Made by a program: the position numbers and the translations under genes
NCBI RefSeq assembly: GCF_004359215.1
Contig: NC_090618.1
Coordinates: 507,168-525,570 of the forward strand
Direction: 5' to 3'
DNA: 18,403 nucleotides
Source of the DNA: Bremia lactucae
Lineage: Eukaryota; Oomycota; Peronosporomycetes; Peronosporales; Peronosporaceae
Shown: positions 8,149-14,715 of the stretch, one piece after another
Numbering within the stretch: position 1 is the first letter of the stretch
Layout: every line of letters starts with the position of its first letter
The notes under the pieces: generated by a model
Told to the model about the DNA's origin: nothing
The model's input: the letters and a program-made list of their open reading frames with translations, nothing else
The model's database searches: none

Positions 8149-8320
8149 CTCGTAAGACAAATTCCGGACAATGTACTGACTCCGACTGCTACACAGATGC
8201 CTGAATTAAGGCTAAGCGTTCGCATGCTACATGCATACGAGCACCGGAAACACGCTCGTAGCCTTAGTTTGCAACGTTAGAACGTTTAAATGAAGGCTTT
8301 TCGCCGACTACAAGGATTGC
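8149..8320 (+). repeat. R1 repeat, unit 1 (172 bp)
   Basis: The unit starts at CTCGTAAGACAAATTC and runs to where the same phrase recurs at 8321. It holds a compound hairpin: outer arms TAAGGCTA/TAGCCTTA around TACGAGC/GCTCGTA (8236-8260). The central phrase ACGAGCACCGGAAACACGCTCG recurs three more times in the window. In one frame about 45 codons are open (RQIPDNVLTPTATQMPE, then LHAYEHRKHARS) and this reading resembles that of the other units. Confidence 0.75.
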
Positions 8321-8408
8321 CTCGTAATACAGATTCAAAGTAATGTGCTGGCGCCGACAGCTACATGGATGCCTGCATAAATACTAACTTTTCGCGTGCT
8401 GATGCATA
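8321..8408 (+). repeat. R1 repeat, unit 2, left part (interrupted by the copia element)
   Basis: It is homologous to 8149-8239: CTCGTAATACAGATTC, then ATGTGCTGGCGCCGACAGCT, then GATGCATAC. Similarity to unit 1 ends exactly after CATAC at 8408. It resumes at 12956 with CATACGAGCACC. The copia element therefore inserted here and duplicated CATAC. Confidence 0.75.
8404..8408 (+). repeat. Target site duplication, left copy (CATAC)
   Basis: The 5-bp CATAC borders the left end of the copia 5' LTR. The identical CATAC at 12956-12960 borders the right end. The host sequence (R1) is continuous once the element and one CATAC are removed. Confidence 0.7.
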
Positions 8409-8433
8409 CCTTCAAAAGGTACAGGCACCTTGA

Positions 8434-8451
8434 GTTATCTTCGAAGGTAAC
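8434..8451. repeat. 18-bp hairpin/palindrome in the copia LTR
   Basis: GTTATCTTCGAAGGTAAC is a palindrome apart from one T-G pair. It is followed by a second stem, GGCGCATAC (8458-8466) with GTAT and GCGCC at 8476-8486. Confidence 0.55.
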
Positions 8452-8555
8452 TTCGGAGGCGCATACAGATCACGAGTATAAGCGCCTACTCTTGAACCGT
8501 TATTAACCAAGACATTTAACGTCTCGGTTTCTTCCTGGGATTTATCCACAGGCTG

Positions 8556-8575
8556 CCGAGGGATCAATCCCTCGG
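8556..8575. repeat. Hairpin, 9-bp perfect stem, 2-nt loop
   Basis: Arms CCGAGGGAT and ATCCCTCGG are separated by CA. It is the first of a closely spaced series of tight hairpins in the copia 5' LTR. The next follow at 8610-8629 (TTGAGGAGA/TCTTCTCAA), 8636-8649 (GGGAA/TTCCC), 8687-8706 (GGTCGA/TCGACC) and 8719-8737. Confidence 0.6.
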
Positions 8576-8718
8576 GATGCTAAAGTCTAGTCACTTCAGC
8601 ATTAACTATTTGAGGAGATTTCTTCTCAAGCACGTGGGAACTTATTCCCTCAACGTCGATTGCGCTGTTTCAGTCGGGTCGTATACGGTCGACTCTCTAC
8701 TCGACCTATGGTCATCGT

Positions 8719-8737
8719 GTTGTCCCTTTGGGGCAAC
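8719..8737. repeat. Hairpin, 8-bp stem, 3-nt loop
   Basis: GTTGTCCC and GGGGCAAC pair with one G-T pair across a TTT loop. Confidence 0.5.
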
Positions 8738-8786
8738 CAATATCTTCCTTGAATGTCGCCCGCTAGGCGTTTATTCATGTCTCAAT

Positions 8787-8807
8787 CCACTCGACTTCTT
8801 CGAGTGG
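8787..8807. repeat. Hairpin, 8-bp perfect stem, 5-nt loop
   Basis: CCACTCGA and TCGAGTGG pair across CTTCT. The next hairpin is at 8825-8840 (CTGTGC/GCACAG, loop ATTA), itself inside outer arms CTGCC (8821-8825) and GGCAG (8846-8850). Confidence 0.6.
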
Positions 8808-8858
8808 TGGACCTTCGCCGCTGCCTGTGCATTAGCACAGCCGCCGGCAGCTGACTAC

Positions 8859-8883
8859 ACAGTGTGATTACTAATCACACTGT
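8859..8883. repeat. 25-base perfect inverted repeat, 12-bp arms
   Basis: ACAGTGTGATTA and TAATCACACTGT are exact reverse complements around a single C at 8871. This is the strongest of the LTR hairpins and can form a cruciform or a long RNA stem. In transcript sense it is not followed by a clear U-run, so it is not a bacterial-type terminator. Confidence 0.85.
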
Positions 8884-8998
8884 TCCGTAAAGACGAGTGG
8901 ACAAGTACCCACGGAGCGTGAGCAACCGCAAGGCAAGTAAGCAAGGTAGGTAAAACATAATGCCCAAATTCTTTTGAAACAGTACTTACGCTTTAACA

Positions 8999-9010
8999 GG
9001 TTATGAGCCC
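8999..9010 (+). promoter_or_regulatory. Copia primer binding site, half-tRNA initiator Met type
   Basis: GGTTATGAGCCC follows the 5' LTR end with no gap. From established knowledge, the anticodon stem-loop of eukaryotic initiator tRNA-Met reads GGGCUCAUAACC, its exact complement over 12 bases. Copia-type elements of Drosophila and several other lineages prime from an internal cut of this tRNA rather than from its 3' CCA end. The anticodon CAU lies in the middle of the match. Confidence 0.75.
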
Positions 9011-10230
9011 AAGCGGTGGCTCTCGAGACATCACCACCACGGCACAGGCGCTGCCATCCGCCGGTTACAAAAGAACTGTGACGGCGCCTGTCGTTGTCGT
9101 CGATCCGCATGTCCATCAAAGGGACGCGGATGAGAACGATATGATCCTTAAGATGCTAATGGGACTCGAAGGTTGCATGGAGCGCATGGAAGCGTCCCAT
9201 GCAATTTGGCGAGAACGTGCGACTTCGAGGCGCGATCTAAAATGGGCTCTTTAGCTCTCTAATTGGCCGCAAAATGGGATTCGTGGCCCAATGCACCCCG
9301 ACGCCCTTGGTAACTTATCACTGAGGCGACAAGTAGCGTACCAGGCTGAGCAGCAACCAATCCAGCGCTCAAGAGCGTCACCGGCCAAAGAAGGTCATGT
9401 CGAGCTGCTAAAGCAGCGGTAAGATACACTGCAACAACATTTCTAGCGCAGCATCAGCCGCATTTCGTAGGCGCGGAGACAGTTCAAGTGGCGCAGCGTC
9501 AACACAAGCAGAAGGCGGCATTTTCTGCGCAACGAGTGCCGGACGGCGCCTGCGGAGGCTGGCGATGTTGAAGTGTTATAGAAGCGAGCTCTATTATGGG
9601 CTAGGCTTTGGAAATCTTTGACCGGGGGCAAACGATCCTCCGACAAGTAACAATCGCCCAGCTTGCGTGCAGATTTGCCTGGTGGAAGGAAGTCAAGGCT
9701 GACTTGCTTGGGCATTACTAAAGTGGCACGGCAGAACGCTACTACAACAAGCAACTGGACGTGTGGTGGTCGCAGAGTCGACACTTGACCACGTTTCGGA
9801 AAGGCTCCTGCAGACATTTAAGGCCACGATTACGGCATCGCAGTCGGCACAGCTCTTTTTACGGCGCGTAAGAACCCCAAAGAAGCTGGCCTGAGCATAA
9901 TATCTATTTGGTAGGCGTCAGCGACGCGTGCAGCGGTACTGATCATTAGGTACTTGATAACATTGTGCAATATGCGTCAGCAGCCTTAAGCCCATTGCTC
10001 ATGGCCAAGTACGACAATTCGAGGGTCGATTTTTTTGCGCCAAGCCGAGCAACTCGTCCACTTCGCGCAGTCTGTAGAAACTAAAGCGCGCAAGGGTAGT
10101 GCACTCGGACGAAATGTAGCCTGATACGTCGACGAGGTCCCTTAAAAAGGGAGATACGCACGTGTTTTAATTTGGGCAAGGCCGGCCATATTCAGGCCTA
10201 ATGTCGCAGTAGAGACAAGAAGAAGCGAAG
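9003..10230 (+). pseudogene. Copia gag with degenerate zinc knuckle
   Basis: An ATG at 9003, overlapping the primer site, opens an 83-codon frame (MSPSGGSRDITTTAQ, then ENDMILKMLMGLEGCMERME). The latter part is a likely coiled coil. After the stop at 9254 the region continues in broken frames. At 9725-9757 GTAERYYNKQL with a nearby tryptophan pair resembles the gag core. Around 10163-10204 the frame reads CFNLGKAGHIQA, a stop, then CRSR: a nucleocapsid knuckle in which the second cysteine is leucine and one residue is now a stop. Gag would form the particle and bind RNA. About 600 bp in the middle has no frame longer than 60 codons in the coding direction. Confidence 0.65.
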
Positions 10231-10313
10231 CGGACGTAAAGGGAGAATTGGTGCAGATCTTGTTTGAAAAATCAATCACAGAGGAATGAGAGTCTGCTGT
10301 TGGGCGCACGAAA

Positions 10314-10649
10314 GTGCAGCCACAAATGCAATATGGCGGACGGAGAGTCAATAACGATTTTAATGATCGCAAGTGTCTGTCTATGCGTAATGACCGGAGG
10401 AAAAGAGCGCATGGTAAAGCTTACCGACGTTTATCGTGCGACTCGACCGAGCACATAATTGTGTCGTACGGCAAGCTTAAGTTGAAAGACTTTAATCTAG
10501 TGTACGACGGTATCACGCGGTCACTCGCCAAACGCAGCGACAACGAAGTTGCTTTCGTTTTCAGAAAAATTAAATGGAGAACAACGTGCTGTACGTCCAG
10601 CCGATTGCAAATACTCGCGAAAGAGGCGTGCCAGCTGACGTCATCATGA
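10314..10649 (+). pseudogene. Copia protease region, poorly preserved
   Basis: A 111-codon open frame lies between the zinc knuckle and the integrase, where copia elements encode an aspartic protease. Part of it (VSYGKLKLKDFNLVYDGITR) could be a worn protease segment. I see no clear DSGA active-site motif, so the call rests mainly on position. It may equally be protease plus the start of the GAG-pre-integrase segment. Confidence 0.3.
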
Positions 10650-10699
10650 CGATATTATCTGGCGAAGCGACAGTAGAGATCTCATCTGCTCGGATCTGA

Positions 10700-11040
10700 C
10701 CCATGACGCCCAAAGATCACCATGGAAAACATGTATCTTGTCAATTGCATCGACTACAAGTTGAATTACTGCCGTGTGTTCTTGGCTCCGACCAAGAATC
10801 GGGGTCGTCACACGATACGCGCGGCGTGGCAAAGCGCGTGCAGATAGCCGTGGCACAGGAAGAGCCAGCGATCAATACAAGCGTCGTCAACCACGTGTAT
10901 GTAATCCGAATAAAAATTAAGGAGAAGCGATGCAAAGTCCGAAGAAGAATTACTGGGAAATCGCAAAGAAAGAAAAACTGGAAGCGCCTAAAACCAACAA
11001 TATTTGGCGCTTTATCAAACGTCCTAGCAGCAGCAATACA
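10700..11040 (+). pseudogene. Copia integrase remnant, internally deleted
   Basis: In one frame the sequence after HHGKH reads MENMYLVNCIDYKLNYCRVF and continues LAPTKN (10722-10810). This matches the beginning of the copia integrase core, where the first catalytic aspartate lies (ID, 10749-10754). The second aspartate and the glutamate motif of the D,D-35-E triad are not found before reverse transcriptase begins at about 11050. The core normally needs several hundred more bases, so most of it is deleted. An overlapping 132-codon frame (10703-11101) is basic and low in motif content and is probably a by-product. Confidence 0.6.
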
Positions 11041-11049
11041 TTACACACT

Positions 11050-11760
11050 AAGTGAATGTTTAAAACGAAGTCGAATGCCGACGGGGACGTCGAAAGATTA
11101 AAAGCGCGACTCGTGGCGTGCGGAAATGAGCAAGTGTTTGGCTTCAATTACGTCTTCACATTCGCTGCCGTTATGGACATCGACAGTGAATATAATTCGT
11201 CTCTCGCGGCGACGTGGGGAGTCCACGAAAGGTCAGGAGCGTGATAAGCCACTCGCTGCCATTCGCTTGTTAAGCTTAAAGCGGTGGGGAATAGGTTCTG
11301 GTCAGGATGTTGACTCCCGGGCTCCAAAACACAGAGATATCCCGAACGCCTGTGTGAAGGCCAAAAAAGAGGCCGACCTTGAAATTTTTCTAGAATTGCC
11401 GAGAGGAATGAACTTAAGCGACGACACTATGAAAAGACTGAAAGCAACGAGTGTTAGTGAGCTAGCTTTGCAATAACGAAAAGAGTTTTTACGGCCTTAA
11501 ACAGGCTGGGCGGCTGTGATGCCAGTTGCAACAAGCTCATCTTCTGGATGCAGGACATGTGTCTACACTGGAAATTTGATCGAAGTGATCTCGTGATTGT
11601 CAGGGTATATGTTGATGACCTGCTCGCAACTAGAACAAACGCGACAGCGGTCGATCGGTTCCTTGAAAGCCTTCGTAGACTCTTTTATCGAGGATCTAGG
11701 CATTTTTGTCAATAAATCTTCGAGGATGAGAAGTGTTTGTTGGCGAGACTATCCACCCTC
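11050..11760 (+). pseudogene. Copia reverse transcriptase (RVT_2 type)
   Basis: Motifs occur in the normal order. FKTKSNADGDVERLKARLVA and CGNEQVFGFNYVFTFAAVMD lie at 11056-11184. After frameshifts come HRDIPNACVKAKKEADLEIF and LELPRGM (11331-11412). VFTALNRLGG-like and CNKLIFWMQD-like stretches follow, then VRVYVDDLLATRTN with the catalytic YVDD at 11608-11619. Unlike the gypsy copy nearby, this active site is intact. The segment is interrupted by several frame changes (about 11190, 11245 and 11475). It makes element cDNA in the particle; this copy cannot yield a whole protein. Confidence 0.88.
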
Positions 11761-12560
11761 GCATGTGGCGCTTGATGTTGACGTCAGCTACATTATCGAC
11801 CAAGAAGGAGCCATTAGTGACTCTCTAAGAGAGCATGGACTCGAGGGAGCAAATTCAATACGTACCCCGATTGGTGCGGACTGCTATGAGATTCCAACGA
11901 CAGGTAGCGCGCTGCTAAAAGTTTCGGATATAGACGGCTCGAGCATGTGGAGTTTCCAATCGCTTGTTGGCAGTCTCTTGTGGGTGGCGCGCTGCACGCA
12001 ACAAGATATTGCGTTCGCCGTCCACAAGGCGACTCGCCAGACGCACCAGCAGCGCGTCCACGGTTTTAATCTGGCCAAGTGTGCTGCCCGTTATCTGATG
12101 GGCTCCCGTGATTTAAAGCTGCGTATGTCGCCAGCGAAAAAGCAAGCAAAAAAAGTAAATCTGGAGTCCTATTCGGATGCAGACTTTGCTGCCGACAAAG
12201 CAGAGCGGTAGCACCGACAGAAGGTAATACTTTTGAATGGTATGGCGGTGAGCTGGACTTCAAAGAAGCAATGCGGCATCTCGCTTTCCACTATCGAAGC
12301 GGGGGTTTCGAAACGGTGCCTGGTTGCCAATGTCGACATGCGTCGACGACCAAGCTGCAATCAAGCAGCTGGACGGCAAAGCTTCGTCCCCGAAAGCGAA
12401 CCACATTGATAAGCGTTTCAAGTTTGTGCGTGATTACGCTCGACGCGGTACCGTGGTGGCGCAATACATGCGATCTAAATAGCAGCCCGCGAACCAAATG
12501 AACAAGGCTATGGACGCAGTCAAGCTCGCCTCGCTGCGCGTTAACCGGCCTGGGGAAAGG
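11761..12560 (+). pseudogene. Copia reverse transcriptase C-terminus and RNase H
   Basis: The frame 11597-12211 carries SYIIDQEGAISDSLREHGLE and RTPIGADCYE, then SLVGSLLWVARCTQQDIAFA and AARYLMGSRDLKL. It ends with ESYSDADFAADKAER at 12163-12208, where SDADFA holds the first RNase H aspartate of the copia type. After a stop, another frame gives LNGMAVSWTSKKQCGISLST. A third has VDDQAAIKQLDGKASSPKAN, then FKFVRDYARRGTVVAQYMRS (12340-12480). The C-terminus is MDAVKLASLR at about 12510-12540. This is one of the best preserved parts of the window, with only about three breaks. Confidence 0.88.
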
Positions 12561-12601
12561 TGGTAGTCGGGAAGAAAAGAAAGCGATGCATGGTGCCACA
12601 G

Positions 12602-12612
12602 CGGAGGAGGGG
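12602..12612 (+). promoter_or_regulatory. Copia polypurine tract
   Basis: The run CGGAGGAGGGG lies directly before TGCTAAAAAAG, the first bases of the 3' LTR. Position and composition fit the plus-strand primer of LTR elements. Confidence 0.7.
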
Positions 12613-12955
12613 TGCTAAAAAAGAAAGAGGCACCTAAGTATGAAAAGGTACAAGTGGCGGCTGACGACACTGCTTTCTAGTTTGGGGATAGAGCAGAAAA
12701 GCTGTTAGAACTTTCGTAAAAGTTGAGTGGACAGGAGACTCACGGGGCGTGAGCAACCTTGAGACAAGTGCGTCATCCTTCCTAATGTGAACGCACCCAT
12801 GTGCATCACATACACGTAAATTGTTCAAAAATGTGAACCACACCCGAGTGCTGGGTCTAATTACTTTTATTTAGTAATTGACCATCCCCTTAAGTGCACC
12901 AAGTGGTATAGCATAACGTCTGAATCCTTTTATAACAGTTTTTTACGCTTTCACA
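12613..12955 (+). repeat. Copia 3' LTR
   Basis: It is 343 bp and begins TG and ends CA. It pairs with 8409-8998 at both ends and in the middle. It has about 110 bp not in the 5' LTR (roughly 12772-12898), with a direct repeat AATGTGAAC (12785, 12830) and a hairpin AATTACT/AGTAATT (12859-12879). It lacks the 0.4-kb hairpin-rich segment of the 5' LTR. CATAC follows. Confidence 0.75.
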
Positions 12956-13014
12956 CATACGAGCACCAGAAAACGCTCATAGCATTGACTTGTGACGTTA
13001 TAGCTAACGTTACT
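12956..13014 (+). repeat. R1 repeat, unit 2, right part
   Basis: It begins with the right copy of the target duplication, CATAC (12956-12960), and continues GAGCACCAGAAAACGCTCATAG as in unit 1 from 8239. It ends in GACGTTATAGCTAACGTT. Confidence 0.75.
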
Positions 13015-13077
13015 ACATGCACACGAGCACCAGAAACACGTCGTAGCATTGAGGTGTAACGTTAGCTGCAATATAAC
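13015..13077 (+). repeat. R1 repeat, unit 3 (partial)
   Basis: CATGCACACGAGCACCAGAA, ACACGTCGTAGCATTG and TGTAACGTTAGC repeat the preceding unit after 64 bp. The left part of the unit is absent. Confidence 0.7.
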
Positions 13078-13226
13078 CGCTCAATGCTATGAGCGTGTCA
13101 TTGGTGCTCCTATGCTTAGAGTATGCAAAAACTTCGCCTTTGTGCAGGTATTGGTGTAGCAGTGAGCGCGAGCACATTGCTCTGAATTTGTCTTTCGATG
13201 TTGTCCTTGTACTTGACGAACGGCTC
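13078..13226 (-). repeat. R1 repeat, unit 4, inverted
   Basis: The reverse complement reads CTCATAGCATTGAG at the start end and contains GGAGCACCAATGACACGCTC. It then covers the left part of the unit (AGACAAATTCAGAGCAATGT, GCTCACTGCTACACC, GTACAAGGACAACATCG), matching 8149-8245 and the end of unit 1. With unit 3 it forms an inverted pair with a spacer of about 25 bp, so the transcript can fold back on itself. On the minus strand a 73-codon frame is open. Confidence 0.7.
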
Positions 13227-13279
13227 CATTCAAATGTACTTCTCTGGGCGCTCTATGCTAACAGGAGACAAGCAAGTTA

Positions 13280-13774
13280 ACGTTCAGGATACTGTGCCTT
13301 TTTGCAGTACTCTGTATTCACTTTTACTAACATGGGACTATTGTAAGTTAATGGAGAGCTAAGAGATTCAACTCCTTCAGATTTGCGAAGGTCGGGTAGA
13401 ACCAAGTTTGACGGGATCACACAGCTCTGGCACGGAGGAAACGTGCAACTATAAATGTTGGAAACTGCATCTTCGTCGATTACTACATGTATCCTGCTTA
13501 TTGCATCTATGAGAGGCTGGTTTTAAGCATTTTGGTCATTGAATATACTTCTCATTAAAAGAATATCAAACCCAGTTCATGGGCTATCCACAGCCGCGCA
13601 GAGTTCATCTTGGCTAGCTTCCTGATAGGATCGGATATAGAGCTCAGTAGGAATGCTAGTGCAGGCTGTTTCAGTAATGGGGTGTCCCGTTACATGAATA
13701 TTATTTCCTATGATAGGAATAATTAATATGTAATTGTATGAGATAAAATAATATTTAGAAGTACAAAATTATTA
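13280..13774 (-). pseudogene. Decayed reading frame of unknown identity (minus strand)
   Basis: One minus-strand frame runs about 160 codons with only two stops (about 13580 and 13527). The AT-rich first part (above 13690) may be outside the original gene. The rest reads HVTGHPITETACTSIPTELY, then RSYQEASQDELCAA, a stop, FDILLMRSIFNDQNA, a stop, LIDAISRIHVVIDEDAVSNI, CTFPPCQSCVIPSNLVLPDL, and ends KVNTEYCKKAQYPER. Composition is strongly protein-like and two stops in 160 codons is far fewer than the local average. No retroelement motif is present. I do not recognise the family. It lacks a convincing start and is probably a relic of a host or captured gene. Confidence 0.45.
13700..13723. repeat. 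Near-palindrome in AT-rich DNA
   Basis: ATTATTTCCTAT and ATAGGAATAAT are reverse complements apart from one extra T, around a central G. Confidence 0.45.
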
Positions 13775-14016
13775 TCTTCATTAATTATTGACTTTATAGC
13801 TCCAATATTACAAAATTTGGTAATATTGACGCAATTAGACACTAGGTCTATTAATTGGTTGGTTTAAGCTTAAATCATCCCCACCGATCGTCATAAGACA
13901 CGATTGTGCGGTGCGCAAGTGGGCGCCATACATAGTTTGTTATTAATTTAATAAAGTCAACAGTAAATAGAAGATCGTTACGTTGCAACTTAATTGAGTA
14001 GTACATTTTAACTTTT
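13775..14016. other. AT-rich DNA, nothing recognised
   Basis: There is no supportable gene between the decayed frame and the assembly gap. The sequence is AT-rich up to about 13860, then mixed. It may contain the upstream part of the gypsy element that follows the gap, but no gag, protease or polymerase motif is visible. Confidence 0.4.
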
Positions 14017-14116
14017 NNNNNNNNNNNNNNNNNNNNNNNNNNNNNNNNNNNNNNNNNNNNNNNNNNNNNNNNNNNNNNNNNNNNNNNNNNNNNNNNNNNN
14101 NNNNNNNNNNNNNNNN
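14017..14116. other. Assembly gap (100 N)
   Basis: Exactly 100 undetermined bases, the usual placeholder for a gap of unknown size. The gypsy element to the right enters mid-RNase H, so its gag, protease and most of its reverse transcriptase may be in the gap. Confidence 0.98.
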
Positions 14117-14117
14117 G

Positions 14118-14510
14118 CGCGTCGTCTTTTACCAATCGCGTCAGCTGCAACCAGCTGAACGCAATTACCCAGTGCATGACAAGGAACTCTTTGCCATAAC
14201 ATATGCACTTGCTAAGTTTAGGGTCTATCTCCTCGGACATAGACTGTTCATCGTAAATACGGACCATGCGTCATTACACCCGGCCGTAAGCAGCCCACAC
14301 ATCTCGCAAAGAATGGCGAGGTGGTTATCCTTTTCGCGGAGTATAGTTTCTCCCTGGAATATAAACCAGGACTACTTAATGTCGTCGCTGATGCGTTATC
14401 AGGCCGACCCGATTTCAAGCCGGCTGCGCATTCCAACAGTGAAAATAATCCCACTGTTGCAACACTCATTTCAAGTGTTCCGTCATCAACCTTATTTGAT
14501 GACATAAAGA
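14118..14510 (+). pseudogene. RNase H of the second gypsy element
   Basis: From the first base after the gap one frame reads VVFYQSRQLQPAERNYPVHD, then KELFAITYALAKFRVYLLGH and FIVNTDHASL. YPVHDKELFA is the glutamate motif and NTDH the aspartate motif of gypsy RNase H. SSPHISQRMARWLSF follows. Near 14320 the reading shifts by one to FAEYSFSLEYKPGLLNVVAD and ALSGRPD, the usual end of the domain. One frameshift is the only break, so this fragment is younger than the first gypsy element. RNase H removes the RNA template during reverse transcription. Confidence 0.88.
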
Positions 14511-14715
14511 AACCTACGCAGATGATAAGGACCTTCTGCGTTTAATAGATCATATGCTGAATCCATCCGATAAATATTTTTAAAGATTCACGAGCTTTAT
14601 ATCGATCGTCATCCGACCGATGCACAACACGCAACGGCTTATTGTATTACACAGCCGTTGCTGGCGACACGCCACGTGTCGTCGTCCCAACTCACAATGA
14701 TTTGCGCTGCGCATC
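14511..14715 (+). pseudogene. RNase H to integrase linker, second gypsy element
   Basis: Short frames link the two domains: DKDLLRLIDHMLNPSDKYF, a stop at about 14581, then further broken pieces. This linker is variable between families and the assignment is by position. Confidence 0.5.

Larger units (their letters stand above)
8409..8998 (+). repeat. Copia 5' LTR
   Basis: The start CTTCAAAAGGTACAGGCACCTTGAG aligns with the 3' LTR start TGCTAAAAAAGAAAGAGGCACCTAAG. The end TTACGCTTTAACA aligns with TTACGCTTTCACA at 12943-12955. The shared middle is GAGTGGACAAG...CGTGAGCAACC (8894-8932 and 12724-12763). Relative to the 3' LTR it has about 390 bp extra (roughly 8455-8845, rich in hairpins) and lacks about 110 bp between GACAAGT and AAGTGGTATA. 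It is followed at once by the primer binding site. Confidence 0.72.
8409..12955 (+). mobile_element. Ty1/copia LTR retrotransposon, near-complete in layout, decayed
   Basis: Total length is 4,547 bp: 5' LTR 8409-8998, primer site 8999-9010, gag, protease, integrase remnant, reverse transcriptase, RNase H, polypurine tract, 3' LTR 12613-12955. Integrase before reverse transcriptase is the copia order. The flanks are CATAC on both sides, and the insertion lies inside an R1 repeat unit. Both LTRs carry large, different indels, and the coding region has many stops and frameshifts, so it is an old, immobile copy. Integrase is much shortened: only about 240 bp separate its first motif from reverse transcriptase, so most of the catalytic core is deleted. 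Confidence 0.88.

Noticed and set aside
8577..8867. A 96-codon plus-strand frame as a possible gene
   Set aside because: It lies wholly within the hairpin-rich copia 5' LTR and its codons are made up of palindrome arms. No domain or family likeness.
8859..8883. Rho-independent terminator
   Set aside because: The stem is AT-containing without a following U-run, and the genome is eukaryotic.
9443..9817. A 124-codon minus-strand frame
   Set aside because: It is antisense to copia gag, has no recognisable domain, and is GC-driven.
10703..11101. A 132-codon basic plus-strand frame as a separate gene
   Set aside because: It overlaps the integrase and reverse transcriptase remnants read in other frames, which carry real motifs.
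12291..12843. Overlapping minus-strand frames of 69 to 102 codons
   Set aside because: They are antisense to copia RNase H and 3' LTR, and no motif is seen.
13683..14016. A solo LTR or 5' LTR for the second gypsy element, starting TGTCCCGTTACATG after TAATGGGG
   Set aside because: The start and purine run are suggestive, but no matching copy occurs in the window and no TG...CA end or primer site can be defined before the gap.
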